DNA of 64,000 bases from Oscillospiraceae bacterium (GTDB lineage: Bacteria > Bacillota > Clostridia > Oscillospirales > CAG-272). The notes under the pieces are model-generated. The model had not been told where the DNA came from. It did no database searches and saw only the letters and a list, made by a program, of their open reading frames with translations. Below are positions 41,513 to 50,388 of this stretch, one piece after another. Positions within the stretch are counted from its first letter, which is position 1. Every line of letters starts with the position of its first letter. Location of the stretch: positions 1 to 64,000 of the forward strand of contig SVST01000002.1 of the NCBI GenBank assembly GCA_015064155.1, read 5' to 3'. A program made the position numbers and the translations under genes.

Positions 41513-41541
41513 ATTTTAACAAATCAAGTTCGTCTTGTCAA
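41513..41541 (-). promoter_or_regulatory. Promoter of the twelve-gene fumarate operon
   Basis: On the minus strand: TTGACA, 17 bp, TAAAAT, near consensus. The transcript would have a leader of about 105 nt. I see no other strong promoter between here and 29 kb. Confidence 0.75.
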
Positions 41542-41736
41542 TAGGAATTCGACACATTCCTCCTTTTTCTATCTATTTTATAAAGAACGACGGTATCTTC
41601 GTTGATTTTCTATGCAATTATTTGATTTTTGATAAAAAAAGTTGCGCTTTTTGCAAAGGAAACGTAAACAAACGTCAAAATAACGCAAGAATATAATGAA
41701 ATGTAACCCAAATTTGGATTTTTTCTCGCTTTGCTC
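41542..41736. other. AT-rich divergent intergenic region
   Basis: About 195 bp between the two divergent promoters, within a 400-bp intergenic stretch. It is AT-rich with T/A runs. I see no gene, clear palindrome or known RNA fold in it. Confidence 0.6.
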
Positions 41737-41765
41737 TTGCAATTATCACAAAAAAATGCTATAAT
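41737..41765 (+). promoter_or_regulatory. Promoter of ftsK
   Basis: TTGCAA, 17 bp, TATAAT, 36 bp before the ATG. Confidence 0.75.
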
Positions 41766-41801
41766 GTAACTTGGTAAATTGTCCGCAGAAAGGATTTTTA
41801 T

Positions 41802-44800
41802 ATGACAGATCACGAAAATCAAAACAGACAAAACGGCTCACCGCAGCAAAACGCTGCCTCGCAGCCCGAAAACGTGCTGGACGACTTCGCTCCCGTGAGG
41901 GCGCGAGCCGCAGACTCTTCGGTGCATCACGCAGAGCCCAAAAAAGCCGAACAGCCAAAAAAAGCCGAACGCCCCGCACCCACAGACAAAAAGACGGGTG
42001 CATCTCCGTCAACCGGGGGAAAAGCTCCCGCTTCCAAGAAAGCAACACCGCCGAAGTCCGCGCCGGAGAAAAGCGTGAAGTCAAGGTCGAGCGCAAAAGC
42101 CCCCAAAAGCGCGGCGCAGGCAAGCACCGCTTCCCCGATCTCGGCAAAGATGAAAAATCAATCGGTCAAAAAAGAGCAAGAGCAGAATCCCAATCTGCGC
42201 TCGTCAAGACCTGCGCATAAGGTCATTCCGTACGTATTCTTGTTTTTAGCAATTTTCATTGGAATTTCCTTGCTTTTGAACCTGCTTTGCAACCGAGATA
42301 ATCAGCTTGAGAACACTCCCTCCAAGCACTGGATGGGAATCGTAGGCTACTACGTATGCTACTTCTTCTTCGGCTTGTTCGGTCCCGCAGTCTTCGTTCT
42401 GCCGCTTCTTTTGGCAGCTCTCTCCATTTACTGGAAAAAATACGTGGACAACAGCATTGCCACTCCGAAAATCCTCGTATCTACTCTGTTTCTGTTGATG
42501 CTCGGTGCGATCATTCACGTCTTCTGCCTGCAAAGCCTCGGTACCCCCACCGACTTCAATTACACGGCAGGTGAACTGATGGTGCACGGTGCCGAAATGA
42601 CGGGCGGCGGCGTATTTGGCGGTAAGCTGGGATATGCAATGGTCAAATATCTGAACGTGGTCGGCTCCCTGATCGTTGGATTTTTCCTGTTGGGCTGTTC
42701 CCTCTTCTACGTTTTGGGAATGACCCCGGAAATTATTTGGAATTTCTTCCGTGCGCGCAGAAAGGCTCGCCGTCAGCAGCTTGCCGAAAAGCAACGGCAG
42801 CAACGCGCCGTGGCGCATGAGCAGGGCTTGAGTCAAAAGGAAGCAGAGGAAGCACATCTGCAAGCCAAGATGGACGAAAAAATCCGTAGAATGACGGCAA
42901 AGCAAGGCTCCGCCGACAAAAATGAGGCAATCGAGGTGGTTCGTCCGGCTCCGCAAAAGAAAACCGAAGCCGATAAGCTTGCCCCCATGCCCATGCCGCG
43001 CTTGGATCCCACCGACGGCACGCGTCCTTTTGTACCGGGTGACGTTGGAAAACGCATCAACGAGGCAAACCGCGCAGGCGCGGCAGCCGAGCAAAAGCCT
43101 CCCGTCCAACAGACCCCCGCACCCGCGGCACAACAGCCGACTGCGCAGATTCCCTTGAACTCCGCGCAAAACCGCGACACGGCGGTCGATCCCATTTTCC
43201 CCAAGAATAACGAAGCAAAGCTTGCTCGCCGCGTTCCCAGACAAGACCGTAACTTTGATTTGAACAAGGTCTTTTTGGATCTGGGCGATACCGAGCGTGA
43301 TTTGGGTCCGCAGCATGCCCCCATTCCTCCCGAGGTACCCCTAAACGCCACCGCACAAGCAAACGCAGCCCGTGCGACGGCAGCGAAGCGACCCGTCGTA
43401 TCCGGTGCGACCCCCAAGACGGCCGTCCCGAAAAAGCCATCCTCCGCATCCCAACAGCCCGTGTTCGGACAAGCAAAGCCGCAAGAAACCGATTTCGGCT
43501 TGAGCAACGAGCAATTTGAGGCATTGGAGGCACAGGGCGGCTCGGGCGTGAACGCCAAGAATGCGGCGGTTGCCGTAAAAGCCTCGCAGCCTAAGGAAAC
43601 CAAAGCCCAAGCCTCGGCAGCAAAAGAACCGAAGCCCAAAACCGAAGAAACCAAAAAGTACGTCTTCCCCCCGATCTCGTATCTCCAGCCCGGTCAACCG
43701 ATGACTGCCGAGAACCGCGCCGAAATCGATGCGAACATGACCCTGCTCTCCGAAACGCTGAAAAGCTTTAACGTCGGTGTGCGCGCCATCAACTTCTCCT
43801 GCGGTCCCACCGTTACGCGGTATGAGGTCATTTTGGCTCCCGGTGTTCGCGTGCGCAGCATTACCAATCTGGCGGACGACATCGCGCTTTCCTTGCGCTC
43901 TCCGGGCGGTGTCCGTATCGAAGCCCCCATCCCGGGAACCAATGCCGTGGGTATTGAGATCCCCAACAAAACGCGCAGCACCATCTATCTGCGTGATTTG
44001 ATCGAATCGCAAAAGTTTGCCGAATCGACCAGCAAGCTCTCGGCTTGCCTTGGCGCAGATATCGCAGGCGAGCCCTTGATCTTCGACATTGCCAAAATGC
44101 CCCACCTCTTGGTTGCGGGTACGACCGGTAGCGGTAAGTCGGTATGCATCAACTGTATCATTATGAGCCTTTTGTACAGAGTGCGCCCCGATGAAGTCAA
44201 GCTGATTTTGATCGACCCCAAAAAGGTAGAATTCAGCATCTATAAAAACATCCCGCACCTGATGGCTCCCGTCGTCACGCTTCCCAAGGATGCGGCAGGC
44301 GCGTTGCAGGCTGCCGTTGAGGAAATGGAGCGTCGTTTTGAGATCTTTGAATCGGTTGGTGTCCGCGATCTCAAGGGATACAACACCATCACCGCAAACG
44401 ACCCCGATATGCCCTATATTCCGCATATCGTAATCATCATCGACGAGCTTGCAGACCTGATGATGACCGCCAAAAACGAGGTGGAAACCGCAATCTGCCG
44501 TATCGCGCAAAAGGCACGTGCCGCGGGAATGCACCTGATCATCGGTACACAGCGTCCTTCCGCTGACGTTGTAACCGGTCTGATCAAGGCAAACGTCCCC
44601 TCCAGCATCGCATTTGCCGTAAAATCGCAGATCGACTCGCGCGTGATCCTCGACCACGGAGGTGCCGAAGCACTGACGGGTCGCGGAGATATGCTCTTCG
44701 TGCCGATCGGCTCCATGCGCGACACGCGCGTGCAGGGTGCGTTCGTAGACGACAAGGAAGTGGAAAAGATCTGCGAATTCATTCGTGCCAACAACGGAAC

Positions 44801-45152
44801 CGCACAGTACGACGAGCGCTTCACCTCCAAGCTCAAGGAGCTGGCGGCGCAGTGCGGCAATAAGGGCAAGCCCGCAGACGAGCCGGCTCCCGTGGATGGC
44901 GACGATCCCAAGTACAACGATGCCGTTCGCGTTGCCGTGGAGGAGGGCAGAATTTCTACGTCCCTTTTGCAAAGAAAGCTGGGCGTTGGGTACGGTCGCG
45001 CCGCCAAGCTAATCGACCGTATGCAGCTCGACGGAATCGTTTCGCCTCCCGACGGCTCCAAGCCGCGTTCCATCCTGATCACACCCGAGCAATATCTGGA
45101 GCGCTTTGTGGACAATGCCGAAAACACGGCAAATACAGACGGCGAATCTTGA
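41802..45152 (+). CDS. ftsK: DNA translocase FtsK/SpoIIIE
   Basis: 1116 residues. A basic, Ala/Pro/Lys-rich N-terminal cytoplasmic tail (about 1-140) is followed by four membrane helices (about 145-310), a long low-complexity linker (about 320-620), the motor, and a C-terminal winged-helix gamma domain (about 1040-1100) that reads DNA polarity. Walker A is GTTGSGKS (about 771-778) and Walker B is 'IIIDELADLM'. It pumps chromosomal DNA through the septum at division and into the forespore. The N-terminal tail before the first helix is unusually long. AAAGGA precedes the ATG. Confidence 0.95.
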   Translation: MTDHENQNRQNGSPQQNAASQPENVLDDFAPVRARAADSSVHHAEPKKAEQPKKAERPAPTDKKTGASPSTGGKAPASKKATPPKSAPEKSVKSRSSAKAPKSAAQASTASPISAKMKNQSVKKEQEQNPNLRSSRPAHKVIPYVFLFLAIFIGISLLLNLLCNRDNQLENTPSKHWMGIVGYYVCYFFFGLFGPAVFVLPLLLAALSIYWKKYVDNSIATPKILVSTLFLLMLGAIIHVFCLQSLGTPTDFNYTAGELMVHGAEMTGGGVFGGKLGYAMVKYLNVVGSLIVGFFLLGCSLFYVLGMTPEIIWNFFRARRKARRQQLAEKQRQQRAVAHEQGLSQKEAEEAHLQAKMDEKIRRMTAKQGSADKNEAIEVVRPAPQKKTEADKLAPMPMPRLDPTDGTRPFVPGDVGKRINEANRAGAAAEQKPPVQQTPAPAAQQPTAQIPLNSAQNRDTAVDPIFPKNNEAKLARRVPRQDRNFDLNKVFLDLGDTERDLGPQHAPIPPEVPLNATAQANAARATAAKRPVVSGATPKTAVPKKPSSASQQPVFGQAKPQETDFGLSNEQFEALEAQGGSGVNAKNAAVAVKASQPKETKAQASAAKEPKPKTEETKKYVFPPISYLQPGQPMTAENRAEIDANMTLLSETLKSFNVGVRAINFSCGPTVTRYEVILAPGVRVRSITNLADDIALSLRSPGGVRIEAPIPGTNAVGIEIPNKTRSTIYLRDLIESQKFAESTSKLSACLGADIAGEPLIFDIAKMPHLLVAGTTGSGKSVCINCIIMSLLYRVRPDEVKLILIDPKKVEFSIYKNIPHLMAPVVTLPKDAAGALQAAVEEMERRFEIFESVGVRDLKGYNTITANDPDMPYIPHIVIIIDELADLMMTAKNEVETAICRIAQKARAAGMHLIIGTQRPSADVVTGLIKANVPSSIAFAVKSQIDSRVILDHGGAEALTGRGDMLFVPIGSMRDTRVQGAFVDDKEVEKICEFIRANNGTAQYDERFTSKLKELAAQCGNKGKPADEPAPVDGDDPKYNDAVRVAVEEGRISTSLLQRKLGVGYGRAAKLIDRMQLDGIVSPPDGSKPRSILITPEQYLERFVDNAENTANTDGES

Positions 45153-45189
45153 TCATTTGAAAAAAGTTTTTAAAAATACGAAAAACCTA

Positions 45190-45218
45190 TTTACAAATGA
45201 AAAAAAGTGTGATATAAT
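45190..45218 (+). promoter_or_regulatory. Promoter of rpsO-pnp
   Basis: TTTACA, 17 bp, TATAAT, giving a leader of about 100 nt before rpsO. Confidence 0.75.
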
Positions 45219-45326
45219 ATGTCCCGTATGCGTGAACTCGGTTGTCGGATACACGGCCGTTGCAGACGGCTCTTCACCCACCGCTGCTGAGTGAAACGCA
45301 AATAAAATACAGAAAGGTGAAATACC

Positions 45327-45590
45327 ATGCAGAAAGACGAAAAGCTCACTCTCATCGAGCAGTACGCAACCCACGAGGGAGATACCGGTTCTCCCGAGGT
45401 TCAGATCGCAATTCTGACCGCCCGCATCAACAACCTGACCACCCACCTCAAGGCTAACAAGAAGGACTTCCACAGCCGCCGTGGTCTTCAGAAAATGATC
45501 GGTCACAGAAGAAATCTGCTCAACTACCTGCAGAAGGTTGATATCGAGCGTTACCGTGCGATCATCAGCAAGCTTGGTTTGAGAAAGTAA
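45327..45590 (+). CDS. rpsO: 30S ribosomal protein S15
   Basis: 87 residues, standard S15 length, with family landmarks '[20 protein letters not shown]' and '[17 protein letters not shown]'. It binds 16S rRNA in the platform. AGAAAGGTGAAATACC precedes the ATG. As in most bacteria it is followed by pnp. Confidence 0.98.
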   Translation: MQKDEKLTLIEQYATHEGDTGSPEVQIAILTARINNLTTHLKANKKDFHSRRGLQKMIGHRRNLLNYLQKVDIERYRAIISKLGLRK

Positions 45591-45681
45591 GACGGGATAG
45601 GGAGCAAAGAGCAGCGGCAAAAGTCACTGCCCTTGCTCCCTTACTCTTTCTACGAAAACCGTATTCTCTCTTACGGGCGGA

Positions 45682-45734
45682 TTAGCAGTTAACCATGCCC
45701 TTGAAATGCCTTCAAGGTTGTGGTTAAGTGCTAA
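45682..45734 (+). promoter_or_regulatory. Long hairpin in the pnp leader
   Basis: Stacked inverted repeats: TTAGCA/TGCTAA, then TTAACCA/TGGTTAA, then CCTTGAA/TTCAAGG, around a 5-nt loop. It lies about 50 nt before the pnp start and has no T tract. The position and shape recall the double-stranded leader of E. coli pnp, cut by RNase III for PNPase autoregulation; equivalence is inferred. Confidence 0.6.
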
Positions 45735-45782
45735 ACCTCCGTAGGAAACAAAATAGAAAAAAAGAAAATGGAGGAAAAAATC

Positions 45783-47903
45783 ATGTCCAATTCCGTTAGC
45801 TCCGCTATGGAGTTCAAGAATTACAAGGTGTTCAAGTACACCTATGCAGGCCGCCCGCTGGTCATCGAAACCGGTAAGATGGCAGGTCTTGCAAACGGCT
45901 CGGTTCTCTGCCGCTACGGCGACACCGTTGTTCTGTGCTGCGCAACCGCTTCCGAAAAGCCCCGCGACGGCATCGACTTCCTGCCCCTGTCGGTAGACTT
46001 CGACGAGCGTATGTACGCGGCAGGCAAAATCCCCGGCGGCTACCTCAAGCGCGAGGGTAAGCCCTCCGAAAAGGCGATCCTCACCTCCCGTGTGATCGAC
46101 CGTCCCGTTCGTCCCCTCTTCCCCAAGGATCTGCGCAACGACGTTGCTTTGACCCTTACCGTAATGTCGGTTGACCCCGACTGCTCCCCCGAGATCACCG
46201 CAATGATCGGTGCATCCACCGCGTTGGCAATCTCCGATATCCCGTGGAACGGCCCCATCGGCGGCGCATTCATGGGCTTGGTAGACGGTGAGATCGTTCT
46301 CAACCCCACCGCCGAGCAGCAGAAGAAGAGCGATTTGCAGCTCACCGTTGCCGCATCCAAAAAGAAGGTCGTTATGATCGAAGCAGGCGCAAACGAGGTT
46401 GACGACGATACCATGTACGCCGCAATCATGAAGGCACACGAGGAAATCAAGGATCTGTTGGAGTTCATCGGCGGCATTATCGACGAGGTTGGTAAGCCCA
46501 AGTTCGACTATCCCTCCTGCGAGCTGGATCACGATATGTTCGACGAGATCTTCGCGTTCTGCGAAAAGGACGTGATGTTCGCACTCGATACCGACGATAA
46601 GACGGTACGTGACGCAAGAATGGTTCCCGTAAAGGATGCGATTCTGGAAAAATTCACCGAGAAATATCCCGAGCTTCCCGGCATGATGGAGGAGCTGATC
46701 TACAAGATTCAGAAGAAGATCGTTCGTCGTTGGTTGCTGGAAGATAAGAAGCGCGTTGACGGAAGACGCATGGATCAGATCCGTCCCTTGGCAAGCGAGG
46801 TTGGCGTTCTTCCCCGTACCCACGGCTCCGGACTCTTTACGCGCGGACAGACCCAGGTTCTGACCGTTGCAACGCTGGGTACGCTCAGCGAAGCACAGAT
46901 GCTCGACGGTATCGACAGCGAAACCTCCAAGAGATATATGCACCACTACAACATGCCCGGCTTCTCCACCGGTGAAGCAAAGCCCGTAAGAAGCCCCGGA
47001 CGCCGCGAGATCGGTCACGGTGCATTGGCAGAGCGTTCGCTCGTTCCCGTTCTTCCCTCCGAGGAGGAATTCCCCTACGCAATCCGTCTGGTTTCCGACG
47101 TCGTTTCGTCCAACGGCTCTACCTCTCAGGGCTCGGTTTGCGGCTCTACCTTGGCTCTTATGGATGCAGGTGTTCCGATCAAGGCTCCCGTTGCAGGTAT
47201 CTCCTGCGGTCTGATCACCGCTGAGGACGGCTCTTGGGACACCATGCTCGACATTCAGGGTCTTGAGGACTTCTACGGCGACATGGACTTCAAGGTAGCA
47301 GGTACGCACAAGGGTATCACCTCGATTCAGATGGACCTGAAGATCGACGGCCTGACCCCCGAGATCATCAAGAAGGCTTTCGAAATGACCCATATCGGTC
47401 GTGATTATATCATCGACGAGGTCATTCTCAAGGCAATTCCCGCACCTCGCGCAGAGGTTTCCAAGTACGCTCCCAAGATGACCAGCATGAAGATCGATCC
47501 CGATAAGATTCGTGAGGTTATCGGTAAGGGCGGCGCAGTGATCCAGAAGATCGTTGCCGACACCGGTGCAAAGATCGACATTGAGGACGACGGAACCATT
47601 CACATTGCCGCAGTCAACGGTGAGCAGGCTGCAGCAGCCAAGGCTTGCATCGATGCAATCGTATTCGAGCCCGAGGTTGGTGCAATCTACACGGGTACCG
47701 TAACCGGAATCAAGGAGTTCGGTTGCTTCGTGGAATATGCACCCGGCAAGGAAGGCATGGTTCACATTTCCAAGATCGCACCTCGCAGAATCGACAAGGT
47801 TGAGGACGTGCTGAAGCTTGGCGACGTTGTAAAAGTGAAGTATATCGGTCTGGACAAGAAGGGCCGCATGGACTTCTCCATTAAGGACGCCCTCGAGGGC
47901 TAA
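45783..47903 (+). CDS. pnp: Polyribonucleotide nucleotidyltransferase (PNPase)
   Basis: 706 residues from ATG 45783; an ATG five codons earlier overlaps the GGAGG that serves this start. Two RNase PH core domains flank a helical linker (about 5-540), followed by a KH domain ('IREVIGKGGAVIQKI', about 555-569) and an S1 domain (about 615-690, 'GTVTGIKEFGCFVEY'). It degrades mRNA 3' to 5' by phosphorolysis. The C-terminal acidic tail seen in some PNPases is absent. Confidence 0.97.
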   Translation: MSNSVSSAMEFKNYKVFKYTYAGRPLVIETGKMAGLANGSVLCRYGDTVVLCCATASEKPRDGIDFLPLSVDFDERMYAAGKIPGGYLKREGKPSEKAILTSRVIDRPVRPLFPKDLRNDVALTLTVMSVDPDCSPEITAMIGASTALAISDIPWNGPIGGAFMGLVDGEIVLNPTAEQQKKSDLQLTVAASKKKVVMIEAGANEVDDDTMYAAIMKAHEEIKDLLEFIGGIIDEVGKPKFDYPSCELDHDMFDEIFAFCEKDVMFALDTDDKTVRDARMVPVKDAILEKFTEKYPELPGMMEELIYKIQKKIVRRWLLEDKKRVDGRRMDQIRPLASEVGVLPRTHGSGLFTRGQTQVLTVATLGTLSEAQMLDGIDSETSKRYMHHYNMPGFSTGEAKPVRSPGRREIGHGALAERSLVPVLPSEEEFPYAIRLVSDVVSSNGSTSQGSVCGSTLALMDAGVPIKAPVAGISCGLITAEDGSWDTMLDIQGLEDFYGDMDFKVAGTHKGITSIQMDLKIDGLTPEIIKKAFEMTHIGRDYIIDEVILKAIPAPRAEVSKYAPKMTSMKIDPDKIREVIGKGGAVIQKIVADTGAKIDIEDDGTIHIAAVNGEQAAAAKACIDAIVFEPEVGAIYTGTVTGIKEFGCFVEYAPGKEGMVHISKIAPRRIDKVEDVLKLGDVVKVKYIGLDKKGRMDFSIKDALEG

Positions 47904-47910
47904 TACACCA

Positions 47911-47959
47911 AAGGGGGCTGAGATCCCAATGCGTCGGCATTGATCTCGCCCCCCTTTTG
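47911..47959 (+). terminator. Rho-independent terminator of rpsO-pnp
   Basis: AAGGGGGC plus GAGATC pair with GATCTC plus GCCCCCTT (one bulged base) around a GC-rich loop, followed by TT. Confidence 0.85.
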
Positions 47960-47983
47960 CAATCAAACAGAAAGGATTACCGT

Positions 47984-48952
47984 ATGGGACAAAACAAACC
48001 GACACCAAGCTTCAATACCGTGAAAAAGAGCAATCGGCAAGCCCGTAGCAAACGATTGCGCTACAGCCGCATTTTGCTGCTTGCCATCTTTGCGGTAGTC
48101 GCTTTGCTTCTCTTCACCTGCTTGATCTTCATCGTCTGCTCGATCACAGATCATTTCAAGGGCGATAAACCGAATTCCCCAAACCCTTTGAGCATTGAAT
48201 ACGAGAGCATCACAAAGGAACAGTCGGCGATACACGAGGGTGCTTTAATCAACGTGAATTTGGAAAACAAATACACCTTCCCCGTTTCCATGGAAAACGC
48301 GCTGAAAAATATTTTTCAAAACAGCGCAAAATACGACGATATCGCCTATGTCTACGAAGTTTCGTATCCTGATTGGCTCTTGAATCAGGAAACACTTGCA
48401 GCATTTAATACCATGCTACTCAAGCATTATGAGGAAACAAACGACAATAACGTCAGAATATCCTCGGCTTACCGCGACAAAAAAACGCAGGAGGACTACG
48501 AGGTTCCCGTTGAGCATTCCGATTTTCACACCGGATACTGCGTAGCGATTATGGAACACGGATGGGGCATCAAACTGCCGAACAACCACTGGATCTTCCA
48601 AAATTGCCACAAATTCGGATTTGTCATTCGGTATCCCGAGCATAAAAGTGAGATCACCGGTGTTTCCGACTATACCCACTGTCTGCGTTACGTCGGAGTT
48701 GCGCACGCAACCTACATGACGCAAAACGATCTTTGCTTAGAGGAATACACCAAGCTGTTGCAGAATTATACCAAGGATTCCGCGCTACAGATCACCGGCA
48801 TGGACGGTCACAAATACGCGGTCTATTACGCGCCCGCAACAACCGAGGTGACCACCATTCAAGTCCCCAAAAACTACAACTACACCGTTTCGGGCGATAA
48901 TATAGGAGGATTTATCATTACCGTACATTTGGACGAACCCAAAAACGCATAA
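47984..48952 (+). CDS. VanY-like D,D-carboxypeptidase fold lacking zinc ligands
   Basis: 322 residues from ATG 47984 (AAAGGA upstream). A basic N-terminus, one membrane anchor (about 29-54) and an extracytoplasmic VanY-type domain (about 135-260). Fold landmarks are well kept: 'SSAYRDKKTQ', 'HTGYCV', 'NCHKFGFVIRYPEHKSEITG' and 'LRYVG'. The zinc ligands of the family are replaced: His to Phe181, Asp to Ala188 and His to Cys233. The catalytic Glu is Tyr230. It should not hydrolyse peptidoglycan; a binding or regulatory wall role is inferred. It lies between pnp and another membrane protein. Confidence 0.85.
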   Translation: MGQNKPTPSFNTVKKSNRQARSKRLRYSRILLLAIFAVVALLLFTCLIFIVCSITDHFKGDKPNSPNPLSIEYESITKEQSAIHEGALINVNLENKYTFPVSMENALKNIFQNSAKYDDIAYVYEVSYPDWLLNQETLAAFNTMLLKHYEETNDNNVRISSAYRDKKTQEDYEVPVEHSDFHTGYCVAIMEHGWGIKLPNNHWIFQNCHKFGFVIRYPEHKSEITGVSDYTHCLRYVGVAHATYMTQNDLCLEEYTKLLQNYTKDSALQITGMDGHKYAVYYAPATTEVTTIQVPKNYNYTVSGDNIGGFIITVHLDEPKNA

Positions 48953-49017
48953 AAGTTGACCTTTCTGCATATACTGAATACTGAAAAGCTATGCACAGAA
49001 AGGAGCAGGTTCTCCGG

Positions 49018-49482
49018 ATGGAACAAGATAACGTGAAGAATCCACTGTTCTTAAGGAATCTCCCAAGCGGAGCCGTCACACACTGCGAGGATTGCGATGA
49101 GGAGTCCTTCTGCAACTGCGAAAACAACGAGCAAATCACCCCCTTTTATTCGGACGGTGACCCCCGACGCAAGGCACGCACCGAGGAAGGACACAAGCAC
49201 AAAAAAAGCACGGCTGCTTATCAAAAGGTTAAGAAATCGTGCAGTGCCACCCTTGACCGTTTGACGAAGGATTGGAAAGAAACCAAGGGAAATCCTTGCA
49301 TCAAGCAAACCGCCGTCTATCGAATGGACGTCTACAAAACGCCTTCGGATGAGCATCCGATCGACAGCTTTGGCATCGAACGCTGTAAAACCTATTCCCT
49401 GCGTGCTTTGGCACTGCTGGGGATTGCGGCAGCTGCCTTGATATGTACAGCGGACATTTTGCTGGGCAAAATATGGAAATAA
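49018..49482 (+). CDS. Tail-anchored membrane protein, unknown
   Basis: 154 residues from ATG 49018; AAAGGAG lies about 12 bp upstream, and an earlier in-frame ATG (48991) precedes that site. A small Cys cluster near the N-terminus ('CEDCDEESFCNC') may bind metal. A charged middle follows, then a single hydrophobic helix (about 130-149) close to the C-terminus, so the bulk faces the cytoplasm. Not recognised. Confidence 0.65.
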   Translation: MEQDNVKNPLFLRNLPSGAVTHCEDCDEESFCNCENNEQITPFYSDGDPRRKARTEEGHKHKKSTAAYQKVKKSCSATLDRLTKDWKETKGNPCIKQTAVYRMDVYKTPSDEHPIDSFGIERCKTYSLRALALLGIAAAALICTADILLGKIWK

Positions 49483-49486
49483 AGAA

Positions 49487-49520
49487 AAAGGACTATCTCG
49501 GTAGGAGGTAGTCCTTTTTA
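49487..49520. terminator. Terminator between convergent genes
   Basis: AAGGACTA / TAGTCCTT stem with an 11-14-nt loop and T/A runs on both sides, between the tail-anchored protein gene and tcdA. Confidence 0.8.
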
Positions 49521-49526
49521 TGCGGT

Positions 49527-50249
49527 TCAAACGGTTTTGTGAATCAAATCAAAAACAATTTCCCTTGCCATAATCAAGCCAACGGCGGACGGCACGAACG
49601 AAAGTGACCCCGGCACCGTCTTTTTTTCTGCCGATTGGGCGTCACCCCCGATTTGCCGAGGCTTTACGGAGGGCTCGTCGGAGAAAACTACCTTGAGGTG
49701 CTTGATTCCTCTTGCCTTCAGCTCCCGACGCATGACGCGCGCCAAGGGACAGCCCTCGGTCTTAAAAATATCGGTTACCGCAAACCTTGTCGGGTCGGTT
49801 CGGTTGCCGGCTCCCATTGCCGAGATGATCGGAATTCCCAAACGGTCGGCGCGCACGGCAAGCTCCAGCTTGGCAGACACCGTATCAATCGCGTCGGCAA
49901 TATAGTCGTATTCATCCAAGGGGTATTGATCGGCATTCTCGGGCAAATAAAAGGCTCTCACCGCCCGTACCTGACAGGTCGGGTCGATGTCCAAAAGACG
50001 CGCGCGCATCGCGTCTACCTTGGGTTCCCCCAGTGTGGAGTGCAAGGCAACAAGCTGACGGTTGAGATTGGAAACCGACACCGTATCGTTATCAAACAGA
50101 TCGATGGCTCCAACCCCTGCACGAACCAGGCTTTCGCATAGGTGACCGCCTACCCCACCGATGCCAAAAACGGCAACGCGCGATCCTCTTAACTTTTCAA
50201 CTGCGTCTTCCCCCAAAAGCATGGCGGTACGGCTATCCTGCTCCCGCAT
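49527..50249 (-). CDS. tcdA: tRNA threonylcarbamoyladenosine dehydratase (TcdA)
   Basis: 240 residues from ATG 50249 (GAGAGG upstream; the longer frame lacks a site). ThiF/E1-like fold: 'VAVFGIGGVGGHLCESLVRAG' in part with the ATP-binding GxGGxG (about 26-31), 'DNDTVSVSNLNRQ' (about 55-67), and 'DAIDTVSAKLEL'. It cyclises t6A37 of ANN-decoding tRNAs to ct6A using ATP. A general ThiF/MoeB adenylyltransferase is the alternative, but length and the 'SNLNRQ' region fit TcdA. Confidence 0.9.
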   Translation of the reverse strand: MREQDSRTAMLLGEDAVEKLRGSRVAVFGIGGVGGHLCESLVRAGVGAIDLFDNDTVSVSNLNRQLVALHSTLGEPKVDAMRARLLDIDPTCQVRAVRAFYLPENADQYPLDEYDYIADAIDTVSAKLELAVRADRLGIPIISAMGAGNRTDPTRFAVTDIFKTEGCPLARVMRRELKARGIKHLKVVFSDEPSVKPRQIGGDAQSAEKKTVPGSLSFVPSAVGLIMAREIVFDLIHKTV

Positions 50250-50321
50250 TTTGTTTTCCTCTCCGTTTCCATTTTTCTCAATCTCAGTATAACAGAAAAT
50301 CATCTTTTTTGCAAGTGCTTC

Positions 50322-50350
50322 TTTACAAATCGCAAAAAAAGTTGTATAAT
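50322..50350 (+). promoter_or_regulatory. Promoter of the Nudix-DUF1934 pair
   Basis: TTTACA, 17 bp, TATAAT, 39 bp before the Nudix start. Confidence 0.75.
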
Positions 50351-50388
50351 AAAAGTATCAATTTCACGGGATAAAAAAGGAACCTATT

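Noticed and set aside
41402-41801. Riboswitch or T-box in the 400-bp divergent region
   Set aside because: I could not find conserved T-box, SAM, FMN or other riboswitch core motifs there.
45624-48008. 794-codon open frame antisense to pnp
   Set aside because: It mirrors the pnp frame, has no ribosome site or recognisable domain, and its length follows from the codon bias of the real gene.
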